NCBI GenBank assembly: GCA_947365245.1
Contig: CANAWG010000005.1
Coordinates: 1-64,000 of the forward strand
Source of the DNA: an uncultured Oscillibacter sp.
GTDB taxonomy: Bacteria; Bacillota; Clostridia; Oscillospirales; Oscillospiraceae
DNA length: 64,000 nt
Direction of reading: 5' to 3'
Shown piece after piece: positions 33,301 to 41,644 of this stretch (position 1 is its first letter; each line of letters begins with the position of its first letter). Both the position numbers and the translations under genes were made by a program. The notes under the pieces are model-generated. The model had not been told where the DNA came from, did no database searches, and saw only the letters and a program-made list of their open reading frames with translations.

Positions 33301-34291
33301 CGCCAATCTCCGTGATGGCCTCCCGGTCCACCTTCAGCCCGGTGGTCTCGATGTCGAAGCAGACGATCTCACTGTCCAGCGGGCAGTCCAGGGGGCCGTG
33401 GACTGCGATGCGGTCATCCACATTGTTGACAAAATACCCCTCCACGCCGTAGAGGATCTTGATCTTGTCCCCGGCGGCGTGCCAGGCGTCCGGAAAGGAC
33501 TGGGCCACGCCGTGGTCCGTGATGGCGATGGCGGGATGGCCCCACCGGATGGCGGTCTTGATGGCCTCCTTGGTGTCCGTCAGGGCGTCCATGTTGCTCA
33601 TCTTGGTGTGCAGGTGCAGCTCTACCCGCTTCTCTGGAGCGGTGTCCTGCCGGGGCTGATGGTCCACAACGTTGATATGGTAGGGGTTCAGCTGGATGTC
33701 CTTGCCGTCCCAGGTGGGCTCCATCTTTCCCTGGACCCGCAGCCACATATCGGGCTTGATGGCGCTCTCCAGGGCCTGGGCCTCCTTGGCGGTGAGGTTC
33801 TTCTGCACCGTCACGGAATTGGTGTAGTCCGTCATATCGAAGCTGAGGCGCCACATCCCGGGCCGCCGGGTCTCCCGGCACTCGAAGAAGAAGACCTTGC
33901 CCTCCACCGTGGCGCTGTTCATCTTCAGATCCAGCTCCCGCATGGGCCCGGGCCTCGTCTTGATGGCTCTCCCCATCAGCACCTTGCCCACGGCCTGCTT
34001 TCCCTCTTTCTGGGTCGGGCCCGCCTGGTGTGAGGACGGATGCGCCTCCGGCGCCTTGTTTGTCACGTCCATCTCCACCCGGGAGAAGCCGTAGACCGCC
34101 CGCAAAGCCTCCCGGATGCTCCCCAGATCCTCCTCGCCCAGCGGACTTCCCACTGTCAGCTGGAGGCGGATGGACATCTCCCCCTGGTCGATGGCGGCGC
34201 CGGTCAGCTCCGCCCCCGCCAGCTTCAGCCGCAGTTCCGGGGAGAGCTGCAGCTCTGTAAACATCTCAAAAAAAGGAATATTTCTCGACAT
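30308..34291 (-). CDS. polC: DNA polymerase III alpha subunit, PolC type
   Basis: 1327 residues, about 100 shorter than Bacillus PolC (1437), the difference lying in the N-terminal region. Order: short N-terminal and OB domains, split PHP domain (VELHLHTKMSNMDALTD near 217), inserted 3'-5' exonuclease (CFDIETTGLKVDREAITEIG near 315; HNAEFDIGFI; HHRASDDA), zinc module with CPKC and CPVC (about 800-830), palm PDIDLNFSGEYQ near 853 and LDMLGHDDPT near 975. Main replicative polymerase with built-in proofreading. Last gene of the pyrH-to-polC series. Confidence 0.97.
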   Translation of the reverse strand: MSRNIPFFEMFTELQLSPELRLKLAGAELTGAAIDQGEMSIRLQLTVGSPLGEEDLGSIREALRAVYGFSRVEMDVTNKAPEAHPSSHQAGPTQKEGKQAVGKVLMGRAIKTRPGPMRELDLKMNSATVEGKVFFFECRETRRPGMWRLSFDMTDYTNSVTVQKNLTAKEAQALESAIKPDMWLRVQGKMEPTWDGKDIQLNPYHINVVDHQPRQDTAPEKRVELHLHTKMSNMDALTDTKEAIKTAIRWGHPAIAITDHGVAQSFPDAWHAAGDKIKILYGVEGYFVNNVDDRIAVHGPLDCPLDSEIVCFDIETTGLKVDREAITEIGAVVLKNGEIAERFQTFVNPGRRLTPEIIGLTGITDEMLKDAPQPREALADFLKFVDGRPLAAHNAEFDIGFIRAGCREAGLDFQPTYIDSLILAQNLLPGLGKYKLDIVAEHLDLPAFNHHRASDDAATVGYMLIPFWKMLHEKGVHTLQAVNAEMEKLRPLGSKSNRFPKHIILLARNKVGLKNLYQMISASNLKYFKRVPIIPKSLLNEHREGIIVGSACEAGELFKAVADHKDWDELRRIASFYDYLEIQPLCNNAFMLRNGEARSEEDLREFNRTIVRLGEELRKPVCATGDVHFLEPEDEVYRHILLASKKFPDANESLPIYFKTTDEMLREFSYLGEEKAYEVVVTNTRLIADQIETFELLPKELFPPRLENSEEDLNRLVWEKVHRLYGEDPPQLIVDRLNIELGGILGKYDVVYMSAQKLVQRSLENGYLVGSRGSVGSSLVAYMSGITEVNSLPPHYRCPKCKKSEFIQDGSYGCGADMPDKICPVCGTKYEKDGFDIPFETFLGFGGGKVPDIDLNFSGEYQARAHRHAIEMFGETQVFRAGTIGTLAEKTAYGFVKKYLEENGMAVGRAEENRLTLGCVGTRRTTGQHPGGLVVVPDDKDMEDFCPVQHPADDDGSDTITTHFEYHSMEDNLLKLDMLGHDDPTMVRMMQDLTGVDPQKIPLDDPDTMSIFTSSRVLGYENDEILGPTGAVAIPEFNTRFTRQMLMDTQPKDFNTLVRLSGFSHGTDVWLGNARDLIVSGTAGVLDTVGCRDDIMLYLIKMGLDPKMSFKIMEKVRKGKVKKGGFDEGWVEAMEEHNVPAWYIESLAKIGYLFPKAHAVAYVMMAFRIAWYKVHEPLAFYATFFSVRAKAFDAEYCCAGKDAVKRKIREIENNKDATAVEQNLLTTLEVCYEFYLRGYHFDTIDIYRSDATKFLVTEGGLLPPFVSVHGLGDAAAIDTVEKRAGKEFISIEEFAMCCNKLSKTHIEQLKALGAFAGMAETSQMTLF

Positions 34292-34358
34292 AGTGCTCTA
34301 TTGATCTTCCTTTTCAACGTTCTCGCTCTTGCGCGCCGCACCGGCGGATCACAGAGAT

Positions 34359-35396
34359 CTACAGCTTCCCGATCTCCTCCATCAAAGCGTCCACAAGCCG
34401 CTCTTGGGGAACCTTGTAAAGGATTTCCCCTTTTCGAAACAGCAGCCCCTCGCCCTTTCCGCCGGCAATGCCGATATCGGCGGCGGCGGCCTCGCCGGGG
34501 CCGTTGACGGCGCAGCCCATCACCGCCACGGTAATGTCTTTCTCACAGTCCGCCAGCCGGCGCTCCACCTCCTCCGCCATGGGAATGAGGTCGATGCGGG
34601 TGCGGCCGCAGGTGGGGCAGGCGATGAGGTTCACCCCCTGCCTCCGCAGTCCCGCCGCTTTCAGAATCTTCTTGGCGGCGTAGATCTCCTCCACCGGGTC
34701 GGCGGTCAGCGTCACCCGGATGGTGTCGCCGATGCCCATGCACAGCAGTCCCCCGATACCCATGGCAGACTTCACCAGTCCCATGGAGGGGGTGCCCGCC
34801 TCGGTGACGCCCAGGTGGAGGGGGTAGTCCGTCCGCTCACTGAGGAGACGGTAGGCGGCCATGGTCAGCGGCACGTCGGAGCACTTGACGGAGATGCAGA
34901 TATCGTCAAAGTCAAATTTGTTCAAAAGCCGGACATGGCCCATGGCGCTCTCCACCAGCGCCTCGGCGGTGACGCCGCCGTACTTGGCCCGCAGCTCCTT
35001 TTCCAGAGACCCGCCGTTGACGCCGATGCGGATGGGAATGGACTTTCGGCGGCACAGGTCCGCCACCGCTTTCACCCGCTCCTCCCCGCCGATGTTGCCG
35101 GGGTTGATGCGGATGGCGTCCACGCCCCGCTCCGCGCAGGTGAGGGCGTATTTGTAGTTGAAGTGGATGTCCGCCACCAGGGGGATGTGGATGCGCTCTT
35201 TCAGCCTGTCCACCGATTCCGCCGCGGCCTGGTCCGGAATGGCCACCCGGATGATCTCGCACCCGGCGGCCTCCAATGCCAGGACCTGGGCCGCTGTGGC
35301 CTCCACGTCGTCGGTTCTGGTGTTGCACATGGACTGGATGCTCACCGGGGCGCCGCCGCCCACCGGGACGCCGCCCACCATCAGCCGCTTTGTCAT
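34359..35396 (-). CDS. ispG: 4-hydroxy-3-methylbut-2-en-1-yl diphosphate synthase (flavodoxin)
   Basis: 345 residues. TIM-barrel start with VPVGGGAPVSIQSMCNTRTDDV and the C-terminal iron-sulfur domain with CPTCGRTRIDL and MGCAVNGPGEA, whose cysteines bind the 4Fe-4S cluster. It makes HMBPP in the methylerythritol phosphate pathway; Dxr for the same pathway is encoded upstream. The ATG overlaps the stop of the acetyltransferase (ATGA). Confidence 0.97.
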   Translation of the reverse strand: MTKRLMVGGVPVGGGAPVSIQSMCNTRTDDVEATAAQVLALEAAGCEIIRVAIPDQAAAESVDRLKERIHIPLVADIHFNYKYALTCAERGVDAIRINPGNIGGEERVKAVADLCRRKSIPIRIGVNGGSLEKELRAKYGGVTAEALVESAMGHVRLLNKFDFDDICISVKCSDVPLTMAAYRLLSERTDYPLHLGVTEAGTPSMGLVKSAMGIGGLLCMGIGDTIRVTLTADPVEEIYAAKKILKAAGLRRQGVNLIACPTCGRTRIDLIPMAEEVERRLADCEKDITVAVMGCAVNGPGEAAAADIGIAGGKGEGLLFRKGEILYKVPQERLVDALMEEIGKL

Positions 35397-35911
35397 CTCT
35401 CCGCTTCCTCTCTCAGCCTCGCGTAGATGCAGGAGTCCAGGAACTCCCCATTCTTAAAAACGCTCTTTCGCTGGATCCCCTCCAGGATAAAGCCCGCTTT
35501 CTCCAGCACGCCCCGGGAGCCCGCGTTTCTTGCGTAGGGCTCTGCGTGGATCCGGACGATGTCCCAGGTCCCAAAGCCCAGGGCGCACATCTCTTTCACG
35601 GCGGCGGTCATGATCCCCTGCCGCCAGAAAGGACGGCCCAGCCAGTAGCCCAGCTCCGCGCTTTTGCGGTACACGTCATCGCCCAGGATCAGCGCAATAC
35701 TGCCAACGGCCTTTCCGTCCACCACAATGGTACGGCACAGCTGGCCCCGCCCCTCCCGCTCGATGCAGGAGGAGAGAAAGCCCTGCGCATCCGCCAAGGT
35801 ATAGGGGTTGGGAAACACGTCCCGCAGATTCCGGGCAACCAGCGGGTCGTCGGCATAGGGGACGATGGCGGCGGCATCCTCTCTCCGCCAGGGGCGAAGT
35901 GTAAAGTTCAT
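35393..35911 (-). CDS. GNAT N-acetyltransferase, RimJ/RimL-like
   Basis: 172 residues. Starts MNFTLRPWRREDAAAIVPYA; acetyl-CoA site region GRPFWRQGIMTAAVKEM and the signature RIHAEPYARNAGSRGVLEKAGFILEG. This group acetylates protein N termini, amino sugars or small amines; the substrate here is unknown. It sits between rseP and ispG, where many Firmicutes have nothing or proS, and its overlap with ispG shows it is part of the operon. Confidence 0.9.
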   Translation of the reverse strand: MNFTLRPWRREDAAAIVPYADDPLVARNLRDVFPNPYTLADAQGFLSSCIEREGRGQLCRTIVVDGKAVGSIALILGDDVYRKSAELGYWLGRPFWRQGIMTAAVKEMCALGFGTWDIVRIHAEPYARNAGSRGVLEKAGFILEGIQRKSVFKNGEFLDSCIYARLREEAER

Positions 35912-35922
35912 ATCCTTTTCTC

Positions 35923-36981
35923 CTACTGAAACAGCTTAAATACATCCTGAAAGGTCACCAGCAGCATGAAGCCCATCAGCACCACGAAGCCCGCTGTGTT
36001 GACGGCGGCCTGATACCGCTGGGGCACCTTGCGCTTGAAAAGCAGCAGCGCCAGCTGATCCACCAGCAAAAAGAACACCCGCCCGCCGTCCAGCGCCGGG
36101 ATGGGCAGCATATTCATCACCGCCAGGTTCACGGCGATCAGCGCGGCAAAGTAGAAGATCTGAGACCAGGCGTCCCGCTGGGTCTCCGCCTGGTCTCCCA
36201 TCTCCGTGATGGCGGAGACAATGCCCACCGGGCCGCTGAGATCCTCCATGGAGGCCCCGCCGGTAAAGAGCTGCACCAGACTGAACCGCACCAGCTGAAC
36301 GAAGTCCAGCGCCGTATTCCAGGTGTATTTCAGTTTGTTTCCCAGGGTGGCCTCCTCCGCGTACCGGCCCACGTACAGCCCAAACCCCCGGTAGGCGCTG
36401 CCGTCCTGAGCGGTGTACTCCTGCCGCCGCAGGTCTTGGACCACAATGTGCTCCCTGTCCCGGATCACCTCCAGGTCCACGCCGTCCCGGGCGTAGCTCA
36501 AAAACATGCTGGCGTCCCCCGCCAGATACGTCCGGTAGCCGTTGACCTTATAAATCCGGTCCCCGGGCATCAGCTCCCCCTGGCGGGAGAACTCCGGGGC
36601 CAGATCCGTGATCTGGTCGGTGTAGAACGTCCCCGCCCCGGCGTAGATGCAAAGGAGGATCAAAATGCCCGCCAGGAAGTTCATCCCCGGTCCGGCCACG
36701 AGAATCAGAAGCTTTCGCCAAAAGCCCTGGCGGACAAAGGACCTCTCGTCTCCGGTGTCCTCGTCCTCCCCCTCCATGGCGCAAAAGCCCCCGATGGGCA
36801 GTGCCCGGAAAGAGTACTGGGTCTCCCCCCGCTTTCCGCTCCACAGAGCGGGCCCCATGCCGATGGAGAACTCGTTGACCCGCACGCCGCAGAGCTTTGC
36901 CGCCAGAAAGTGGCCCAGCTCATGGACCGCCACCAGAACGCCGAATATCAAAATCGCCGCCAGAACATAGACCAGTGTCAT
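35923..36981 (-). CDS. rseP: RIP metalloprotease RseP (site-2 protease)
   Basis: 352 residues from ATG 36981 (AAGGAG upstream), overlapping the dxr stop. HELGH at 20-24, one PDZ domain (about 115-200, including LMPGDRIYKVNGY), and NMLPIPALDGGRVFF with the third zinc ligand. Cleaves transmembrane anti-sigma factors or remnant signal peptides within the membrane. A longer frame reaching 37665 lies across dxr and is false. Confidence 0.95.
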   Translation of the reverse strand: MTLVYVLAAILIFGVLVAVHELGHFLAAKLCGVRVNEFSIGMGPALWSGKRGETQYSFRALPIGGFCAMEGEDEDTGDERSFVRQGFWRKLLILVAGPGMNFLAGILILLCIYAGAGTFYTDQITDLAPEFSRQGELMPGDRIYKVNGYRTYLAGDASMFLSYARDGVDLEVIRDREHIVVQDLRRQEYTAQDGSAYRGFGLYVGRYAEEATLGNKLKYTWNTALDFVQLVRFSLVQLFTGGASMEDLSGPVGIVSAITEMGDQAETQRDAWSQIFYFAALIAVNLAVMNMLPIPALDGGRVFFLLVDQLALLLFKRKVPQRYQAAVNTAGFVVLMGFMLLVTFQDVFKLFQ

Positions 36982-38129
36982 GCAGAATACTCCTTGCTTA
37001 CAATCTCGCGGGCCGAGTGGTCCGCCTCTAAAATCTCCTCCAGGGTGGGGTTCTCCACCGCCGGGAGGGTCTCCAGGGCCTTTTGCGTCAGATGAAAGAT
37101 GTCGTAGAACCCGATCTGGTCCGCCAGAAACAGCTGGACCGCCGCCTCGTTGGCCCCGTTCAGCACGGCGCAGGCCGTCCCGCCCCGGACCGCCGCCTCC
37201 TCCGCCAGGGCAAGACACGGAAACGTCTCCCGGTCCGGCTCCGCAAAGGTCAACGGCGGGCAGTTCAGAAGATCCAGCGGCTCCGCCGGATTTTCCCCCC
37301 GCTCCGGGTAGGTCATGGCGTACCGGATGGGCAGACGCATATCCGGCGTTCCCAGCTGGGCCAGCACGGCGCCGTCCCGGAACTCCACCAGGGAGTGGAC
37401 GATGGACTGGCGGTGGATCGCCACATCCACCTGCGAAAGGGGCAGACGGTAGAGCCGCATGGCCTCGATGACCTCCAGCCCCTTGTTCATCAGCGTGGCG
37501 CAGTCCACGGTGATCTTGGGGCCCATGGTCCAGTTGGGGTGCCGCAAAGCGTCCGCCCGTGTCTTTCTGCCCGCCTCCTCCCGGCTCATCCCGTAGAAAG
37601 GTCCGCCGGAGCAGGTCAAAATCAGCCGCCGGATCTCCCGCCGGTTTCCGCAGCCCTGGAGGCACTGGAAAATGGCCGAGTGCTCCGAGTCCACGGGGAT
37701 GATCTCCGCCCCGCTTTTCTCCGCCGCGTCCATCACAATCTCTCCGGCGCAGACCAGCGTCTCCTTGTTGGCCAGTGCGATGCGCTTTTTCCCGCCGATG
37801 GCGGCCAGGGTGGGCTTCAATCCGACCATGCCCACCACGGCGGTGACCACGGTATCCGCCTCCGGAGCCGCGGCGGCCTCCTCCAGCGCGACGGGGCCGC
37901 CCAGAACACGGGTATCCGTGTCCGCAAGGCGTACCGCCAGGTCCCGGGCCGCCGCCTCGTCGGTCATCACCGCCAGGCGGGGGCGGAACTTCCGCACCTG
38001 CGCCTCCACCCGCTCCACACTGGAATTTGCGGTCAGGGCGGCGACATTCAACCCCAGCTGCTCCGCCACATCCAGCGTCTGCCGGCCGATGGAGCCGGTG
38101 GAGCCCAGTATTGATAGTGTATTCGTCAT
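36978..38129 (-). CDS. dxr: 1-deoxy-D-xylulose 5-phosphate reductoisomerase
   Basis: 383 residues. NADPH-binding GSTGSIGRQTLDV at 8-20, metal/substrate motifs VDSEHSAIFQCL and SGGPFYG, and TMGPKITVDCATLMNKGLEVIEA. Commits DXP to isoprenoid synthesis by the MEP pathway. Located in the conserved uppS-cdsA-dxr-rseP run. Confidence 0.97.
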   Translation of the reverse strand: MTNTLSILGSTGSIGRQTLDVAEQLGLNVAALTANSSVERVEAQVRKFRPRLAVMTDEAAARDLAVRLADTDTRVLGGPVALEEAAAAPEADTVVTAVVGMVGLKPTLAAIGGKKRIALANKETLVCAGEIVMDAAEKSGAEIIPVDSEHSAIFQCLQGCGNRREIRRLILTCSGGPFYGMSREEAGRKTRADALRHPNWTMGPKITVDCATLMNKGLEVIEAMRLYRLPLSQVDVAIHRQSIVHSLVEFRDGAVLAQLGTPDMRLPIRYAMTYPERGENPAEPLDLLNCPPLTFAEPDRETFPCLALAEEAAVRGGTACAVLNGANEAAVQLFLADQIGFYDIFHLTQKALETLPAVENPTLEEILEADHSAREIVSKEYSA

Positions 38130-38144
38130 ATCCCCTGTCCTACC

Positions 38145-38960
38145 TCAAAAGCCGAAAGATGCCGATGAAAAAAGCGTCAATACGATCTCCACCGTGGGGG
38201 CCACGAACAGCACGCTGTCAAACCGGTCCAGCACGCCGCCGTGCTCCAGGAAGAGGTGTCCGTAGTCCTTGACGCCGAACTCCCGCTTGATGAGGGAGAA
38301 GCTCAGGTCGCCGATCTGGGCCACAATGCCGCAGACCAGGGACAGCACCACCATGGGGACGGCGGCGATGGAGGCGCCGAACCAGCGGTCCATCACGTAT
38401 GCGAAGAGCAGTCCGCAGACGACGTTGCCGGCAAGGCCGCCGATGGAGCCCTCAATGGTCTTCTTGGGGCTGACCTTGGGGGCCAGCTTGTGCTTGCCCA
38501 GGGTAAGGCCGGTGAAGTAGGCGAACGTGTCGCAGGCGAAGCTCAAAACAAAGGGCAGCAGCAGCCAGGCCCGGTGGATCCCGGAGGACTCCATGCGGAG
38601 AAAGGCGGAAAAGGAGTAGCCGATGGCGGTGCTGCCGAAGAGCCCCGCCATGATCTGGTTGAACTTCACCTCGCCGCCTTTTTTGATGGCGTAGCCGAAG
38701 AAGAGTACCGCCTCGATGACCAGGAGGAGTGCGATGGCCTCAGGCCGGTCATAGTACCACTCCACCACAAACACCGCGGCCACGGCGCCCATGCCTGCCA
38801 GCCCGCTCCGCTTCACGCCGCTGACGCACTGCTGGAGCTCCATGGCCCCAATACCCGCCAGGATACACAGTGCGGCCATCATCACAATGGACGGCGCCCA
38901 CAATACCACCCAAACCAGCACCGGGACGCCCACCACCGCTACCAGGATTCTTGATTTCAA
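38145..38960 (-). CDS. cdsA: Phosphatidate cytidylyltransferase
   Basis: 271 residues, about eight membrane segments, with the C-terminal signature SPKKTIEGSIGG ... GDLSFSLIKREFGVKDYGHLFLEHGGVLDRFDS. Makes CDP-diacylglycerol for phospholipid synthesis. Start is TTG at 38960 with AGGATGTGAT in front; there is no better in-frame ATG. A hairpin element separates it from uppS. Confidence 0.96.
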   Translation of the reverse strand: MKSRILVAVVGVPVLVWVVLWAPSIVMMAALCILAGIGAMELQQCVSGVKRSGLAGMGAVAAVFVVEWYYDRPEAIALLLVIEAVLFFGYAIKKGGEVKFNQIMAGLFGSTAIGYSFSAFLRMESSGIHRAWLLLPFVLSFACDTFAYFTGLTLGKHKLAPKVSPKKTIEGSIGGLAGNVVCGLLFAYVMDRWFGASIAAVPMVVLSLVCGIVAQIGDLSFSLIKREFGVKDYGHLFLEHGGVLDRFDSVLFVAPTVEIVLTLFSSASFGF

Positions 38961-39006
38961 GCTATCACATCCTTTATTGCGCCGCTCGCTTCGCTTCGCG
39001 GCACCC

Positions 39007-39053
39007 GCAGGGGCTCTGCCCCTGCACCCCGCCAGCTTTTTGAAAAAAGCTGG
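39007..39053. repeat. Hairpin pair between uppS and cdsA
   Basis: GCAGGGGC-TCT-GCCCCTGC (39007-39025) and CCAGCTTTT-TGAA-AAAAGCTGG (39032-39053), preceded by a smaller GCCGC/GCGGC dyad near 38980-39002. The stems lie inside the presumed uppS-cdsA transcript. No T tract follows on the minus strand. I take it as a dispersed intergenic element or an mRNA processing/stability site (inference). Confidence 0.65.
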
Positions 39054-39064
39054 ACCAAAAACTT

Positions 39065-39853
39065 TTACTTTTTCACCCCGCCGAACCGGCGGTCCCTGCT
39101 CTGATACGCCGCAATGGCCCGGTCCAGCTCCGCCTCGTCAAAGTCCGGCCAGAAAGTGTCCGTGTAGTAGAACTCCGAATAGGCGCACTGCCACAGCAGG
39201 AAGTTGCTCAGCCGCTGTTCTCCGCTGGGCCGGATAATCAGCTCCGGGTCCGGGATTCCGGCGGAATCAAGATACTCGGAGAACAGCGCCTCGTCCAGCT
39301 CCTCCACTCTCCGCTCCCCGGCGGCACAGTCCGCGGCGAACCGCCGCGCGGCACGGAGGATCTCGTCCCGCCCGCCGTAGTTCAGGCAGACGTTGGCCTG
39401 GAAATCATCCTTGCTCAAATGCTCCGTGATCTCATCGGTCTCTCTGGCCAGGGCCCGCAGCTCCGGGGCGATGGGGGTCATGTCCCCGAAGAAGTGGAGC
39501 CGGATGTGGTCCCGCTCCATGGTGTCCACCGCCTCCAGGAGGTATTTTTTCAAAAGCGCCATGATGGCGGAGACCTCCGTCTCGGACCGCTTCCAGTTCT
39601 CCGTGGAAAAGGCGTAGACCGTCAGGTACTTCACGCCGATATTCTTGCAGTAGGTGGCAATACGGCGGAACGTCTCCGCCCCCGCCTTGTGCCCCGCGGT
39701 GCGGGGCAGGCCCCGTGACGCTGCCCAGCGGCCGTTGCCGTCCATGATGATGGCAATATGGCGGGGCAAATTTTTACCCGGTTCCCCAGAGGATCCAGTC
39801 TCATTAGAGCGGGGCGGCGCAAGCCGCCCCGTTTCGGTGCTTTGATTTGCCAT
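39065..39853 (-). CDS. uppS: Isoprenyl transferase (undecaprenyl diphosphate synthase)
   Basis: 262 residues. HIAIIMDGNGRWA near 31-43 with the catalytic aspartate, GHKAGAETFRRI, TVYAFSTENW, and the C-terminal DPELIIRPSGEQRLSNFLLWQCAYSEFYYTD. Builds the C55 carrier lipid for wall polymers. The N-terminal 28 residues (Ser/Pro-rich) exceed the family core. ATG overlaps the frr stop. Confidence 0.96.
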   Translation of the reverse strand: MANQSTETGRLAPPRSNETGSSGEPGKNLPRHIAIIMDGNGRWAASRGLPRTAGHKAGAETFRRIATYCKNIGVKYLTVYAFSTENWKRSETEVSAIMALLKKYLLEAVDTMERDHIRLHFFGDMTPIAPELRALARETDEITEHLSKDDFQANVCLNYGGRDEILRAARRFAADCAAGERRVEELDEALFSEYLDSAGIPDPELIIRPSGEQRLSNFLLWQCAYSEFYYTDTFWPDFDEAELDRAIAAYQSRDRRFGGVKK

Positions 39854-40410
39854 CAGACCGCCATCAACTCTTTCTCTTTCTTCGCCAGCAGCTCATCCAG
39901 GGTCTTGCAGCTGTCGTCGGTGAGCTTCTGGAGGTCCTTCTCCACCATCTTCATCTCGTCCTCGGTGATCTCGGACTTCTTCTCCTGCTTTTTAAAGTTG
40001 TCCATGGCGTCCCGGCGGATGTTCCGTACCGCCACCTTGCCGCCCTCGGCGTACTTGCGGATCTGCTTTACCAGCTCCTTGCGGCGCTCCTCTGTCAGCT
40101 GGGGAAAGCTCAGCCGCAGGGCCTTGCCGTCGTTCTGGGGGTTGATTCCCAGGTCGGAGTTCTGGATGGCTTTCTCAATGGCTTTCAGCGCGGAGCCGTC
40201 CCAGGGGGTGATCACCAGGGAGCGGGGATCCGGAGAGGCGATGGCCGCGATCTGCTGGATGGGGGTGGGGGTGCCGTAGTAGTCCACCAGGATCCGGTCC
40301 AGCACCGAGGCGTTGGCCCGGCCCGCCCGCACGGAGGCGAAGTCCGCGGCCACGGAGTCGATGCTCTTCCTCATCTTTTCCTCGTAAATTTTATACTCGT
40401 CTTTCAGCAT
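39853..40410 (-). CDS. frr: Ribosome recycling factor
   Basis: 185 residues from ATG 40410 (GAAAGGAAGG upstream), the exact family length. MRKSIDSVAADFASVRAGRAN at the N terminus, then VDYYGTPTPIQQIA and the three-helix bundle end EDEMKMVEKDLQKLTDD. Splits post-termination ribosomes with EF-G. The extension to 40482 would pass the ribosome binding site. Confidence 0.97.
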   Translation of the reverse strand: MLKDEYKIYEEKMRKSIDSVAADFASVRAGRANASVLDRILVDYYGTPTPIQQIAAIASPDPRSLVITPWDGSALKAIEKAIQNSDLGINPQNDGKALRLSFPQLTEERRKELVKQIRKYAEGGKVAVRNIRRDAMDNFKKQEKKSEITEDEMKMVEKDLQKLTDDSCKTLDELLAKKEKELMAV

Positions 40411-40459
40411 GGTGGAATCCTTCCTTTCAATGTAAAAATATCGCAATACACGTCCGGGG

Positions 40460-41176
40460 TCACTCCCCGACGATGGTCCCAACTTTTTCGCCGCACAGCG
40501 CCCGGATGATGTTCCGGGGGTCTTTCAGGGCGAAGAGCAGCACGGGAATGTGGTTGTCCATGGAGAGGGACGTGGCGGTGGTGTCCATCACCATCAAGTG
40601 CTGGGCCAGCACGTCGTCGTAGCTGATGGCGTCGTACTTCACGGCGGTGGGATCCTTGGCCGGGTCGGCGCTGTACACGCCGTCCACGTTCTTGGCAAGC
40701 AGTATCACGTCGGCCTCGATCTCCGCGGCCCGCAGCACGGCGGCGGTGTCCGTGGAGAAATAGGGGTTGCCGGTGCCGGCGCCGAAGATGACCACCCGCC
40801 CTTTCTCCAGGTGCCGGATGGCCTTGGAGCGGATGTAGGGCTCCGCGATGGAGCGCATCTCGATGGCGGTCTGCACCCGGACGGGGATGCCCTTTTGCTC
40901 GCAGACGTCCGCCACGGCCAGACAGTTCATGACGGTGGCCAGCATCCCCATGTGGTCGGCCCGGGTGCGCTCCATCTTGCCGCCGCTGTTCTTGGCGCCC
41001 CGCCAGAAGTTGCCGCCGCCCACCACCAGGCCCACCTGAACGCCCATGTCCAGGCACTCCTTGATGGTGTCGCACACGCTGCCGATCATCTCGAAATCCA
41101 GGCCCGTGCCCTTGCCGCCGGCCAGGGCCTCGCCGCTGATCTTCAACAGGACGCGCCGGTAAACAGGTTTTGCCAT
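40460..41176 (-). CDS. pyrH: UMP kinase
   Basis: 238 residues. [12 protein letters not shown] at 9-20, [18 protein letters not shown], and [20 protein letters not shown], all diagnostic of the bacterial hexameric UMP kinase. Phosphorylates UMP to UDP. Heads the pyrH-frr-uppS-cdsA-dxr-rseP-GNAT-ispG-polC series; the usual upstream partners rpsB-tsf are 20 kb away. Confidence 0.97.
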   Translation of the reverse strand: MAKPVYRRVLLKISGEALAGGKGTGLDFEMIGSVCDTIKECLDMGVQVGLVVGGGNFWRGAKNSGGKMERTRADHMGMLATVMNCLAVADVCEQKGIPVRVQTAIEMRSIAEPYIRSKAIRHLEKGRVVIFGAGTGNPYFSTDTAAVLRAAEIEADVILLAKNVDGVYSADPAKDPTAVKYDAISYDDVLAQHLMVMDTTATSLSMDNHIPVLLFALKDPRNIIRALCGEKVGTIVGE

Positions 41177-41328
41177 AGTGAGCCCTCCATTTTTATCTTA
41201 CTGTAGCGCAAGAGGCATTTTGTCTATTTTAACTTATTTTTCCGCTTTTGCATAGAGGGTAGACAAAGAATTTACAAATTAAATCCCCATGCGGCAGGTT
41301 CTCCCCCACTCCGCTTTGCCTCTGCGGA

Positions 41329-41625
41329 AAAACCCTCCAGAAAAAGGGCTCCGCGGCCGAGCGCATCCTGAAGCGGACGCCCTACGGACTTAGGTGAAAA
41401 GGTCCGTCCATACCGCGGGGCCCCGGGCGTCTTTCAGGAGGAGCCGGGGTCGCGGCTGGGCGTCCAGGCAAGTCTCTTTCCTTTCGGCACCTCTCTGAAG
41501 CTGACCGCGCCGGAGGAAATTCTGGACACGGACCTGTGACAGCCGCGGCTCTATCTCGCTACCCCGATTGACGGGAGGAATGACCTGCCCTGTTCCCCGG
41601 CGGCGCTGTCAAAAAACGCCCCGCC
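41329..41625 (+). pseudogene. Possible decayed coding relic
   Basis: Plus-strand reading gives KKGSAAERILKRTPYGLR in one frame up to 41394, then after a one-base shift GEKVRPYRGAPGVFQEEPG, LGVQASLFPFGTSLKLTAPE, EILDTDL, a TGA at 41537-41539, and in the same frame QPRLYLATPIDGRNDLPCS. GC-rich third positions and the protein-like flow suggest an inactivated gene, but I cannot name a family and chance is not excluded in GC-rich DNA. Confidence 0.25.
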
Positions 41626-41639
41626 TTTCGGCGGGGCGT
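41616..41639 (-). terminator. Terminator of the SLH protein gene
   Basis: ACGCCCCGCC (41616-41625) and GGCGGGGCGT (41630-41639), loop TTTC; on the minus strand followed by TTTTTT. Six bases after the stop codon. Confidence 0.93.
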
Positions 41640-41644
41640 TCATC

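Larger units (their letters stand above)
41177..41644. other. Gene-poor 470-base gap
   Basis: Upstream of pyrH (left part, A/T-rich, must carry the pyrH promoter, though no clean -35/-10 pair stands out) and downstream of the SLH protein gene (terminator at 41616-41639). The middle part is GC-rich and looks like decayed coding sequence; see the entry at 41329-41625. Confidence 0.6.

Noticed and set aside
41537-41539. TGA as selenocysteine codon in the 41.4-kb stretch
   Set aside because: No SECIS-like stem follows directly and the frame is already broken upstream.
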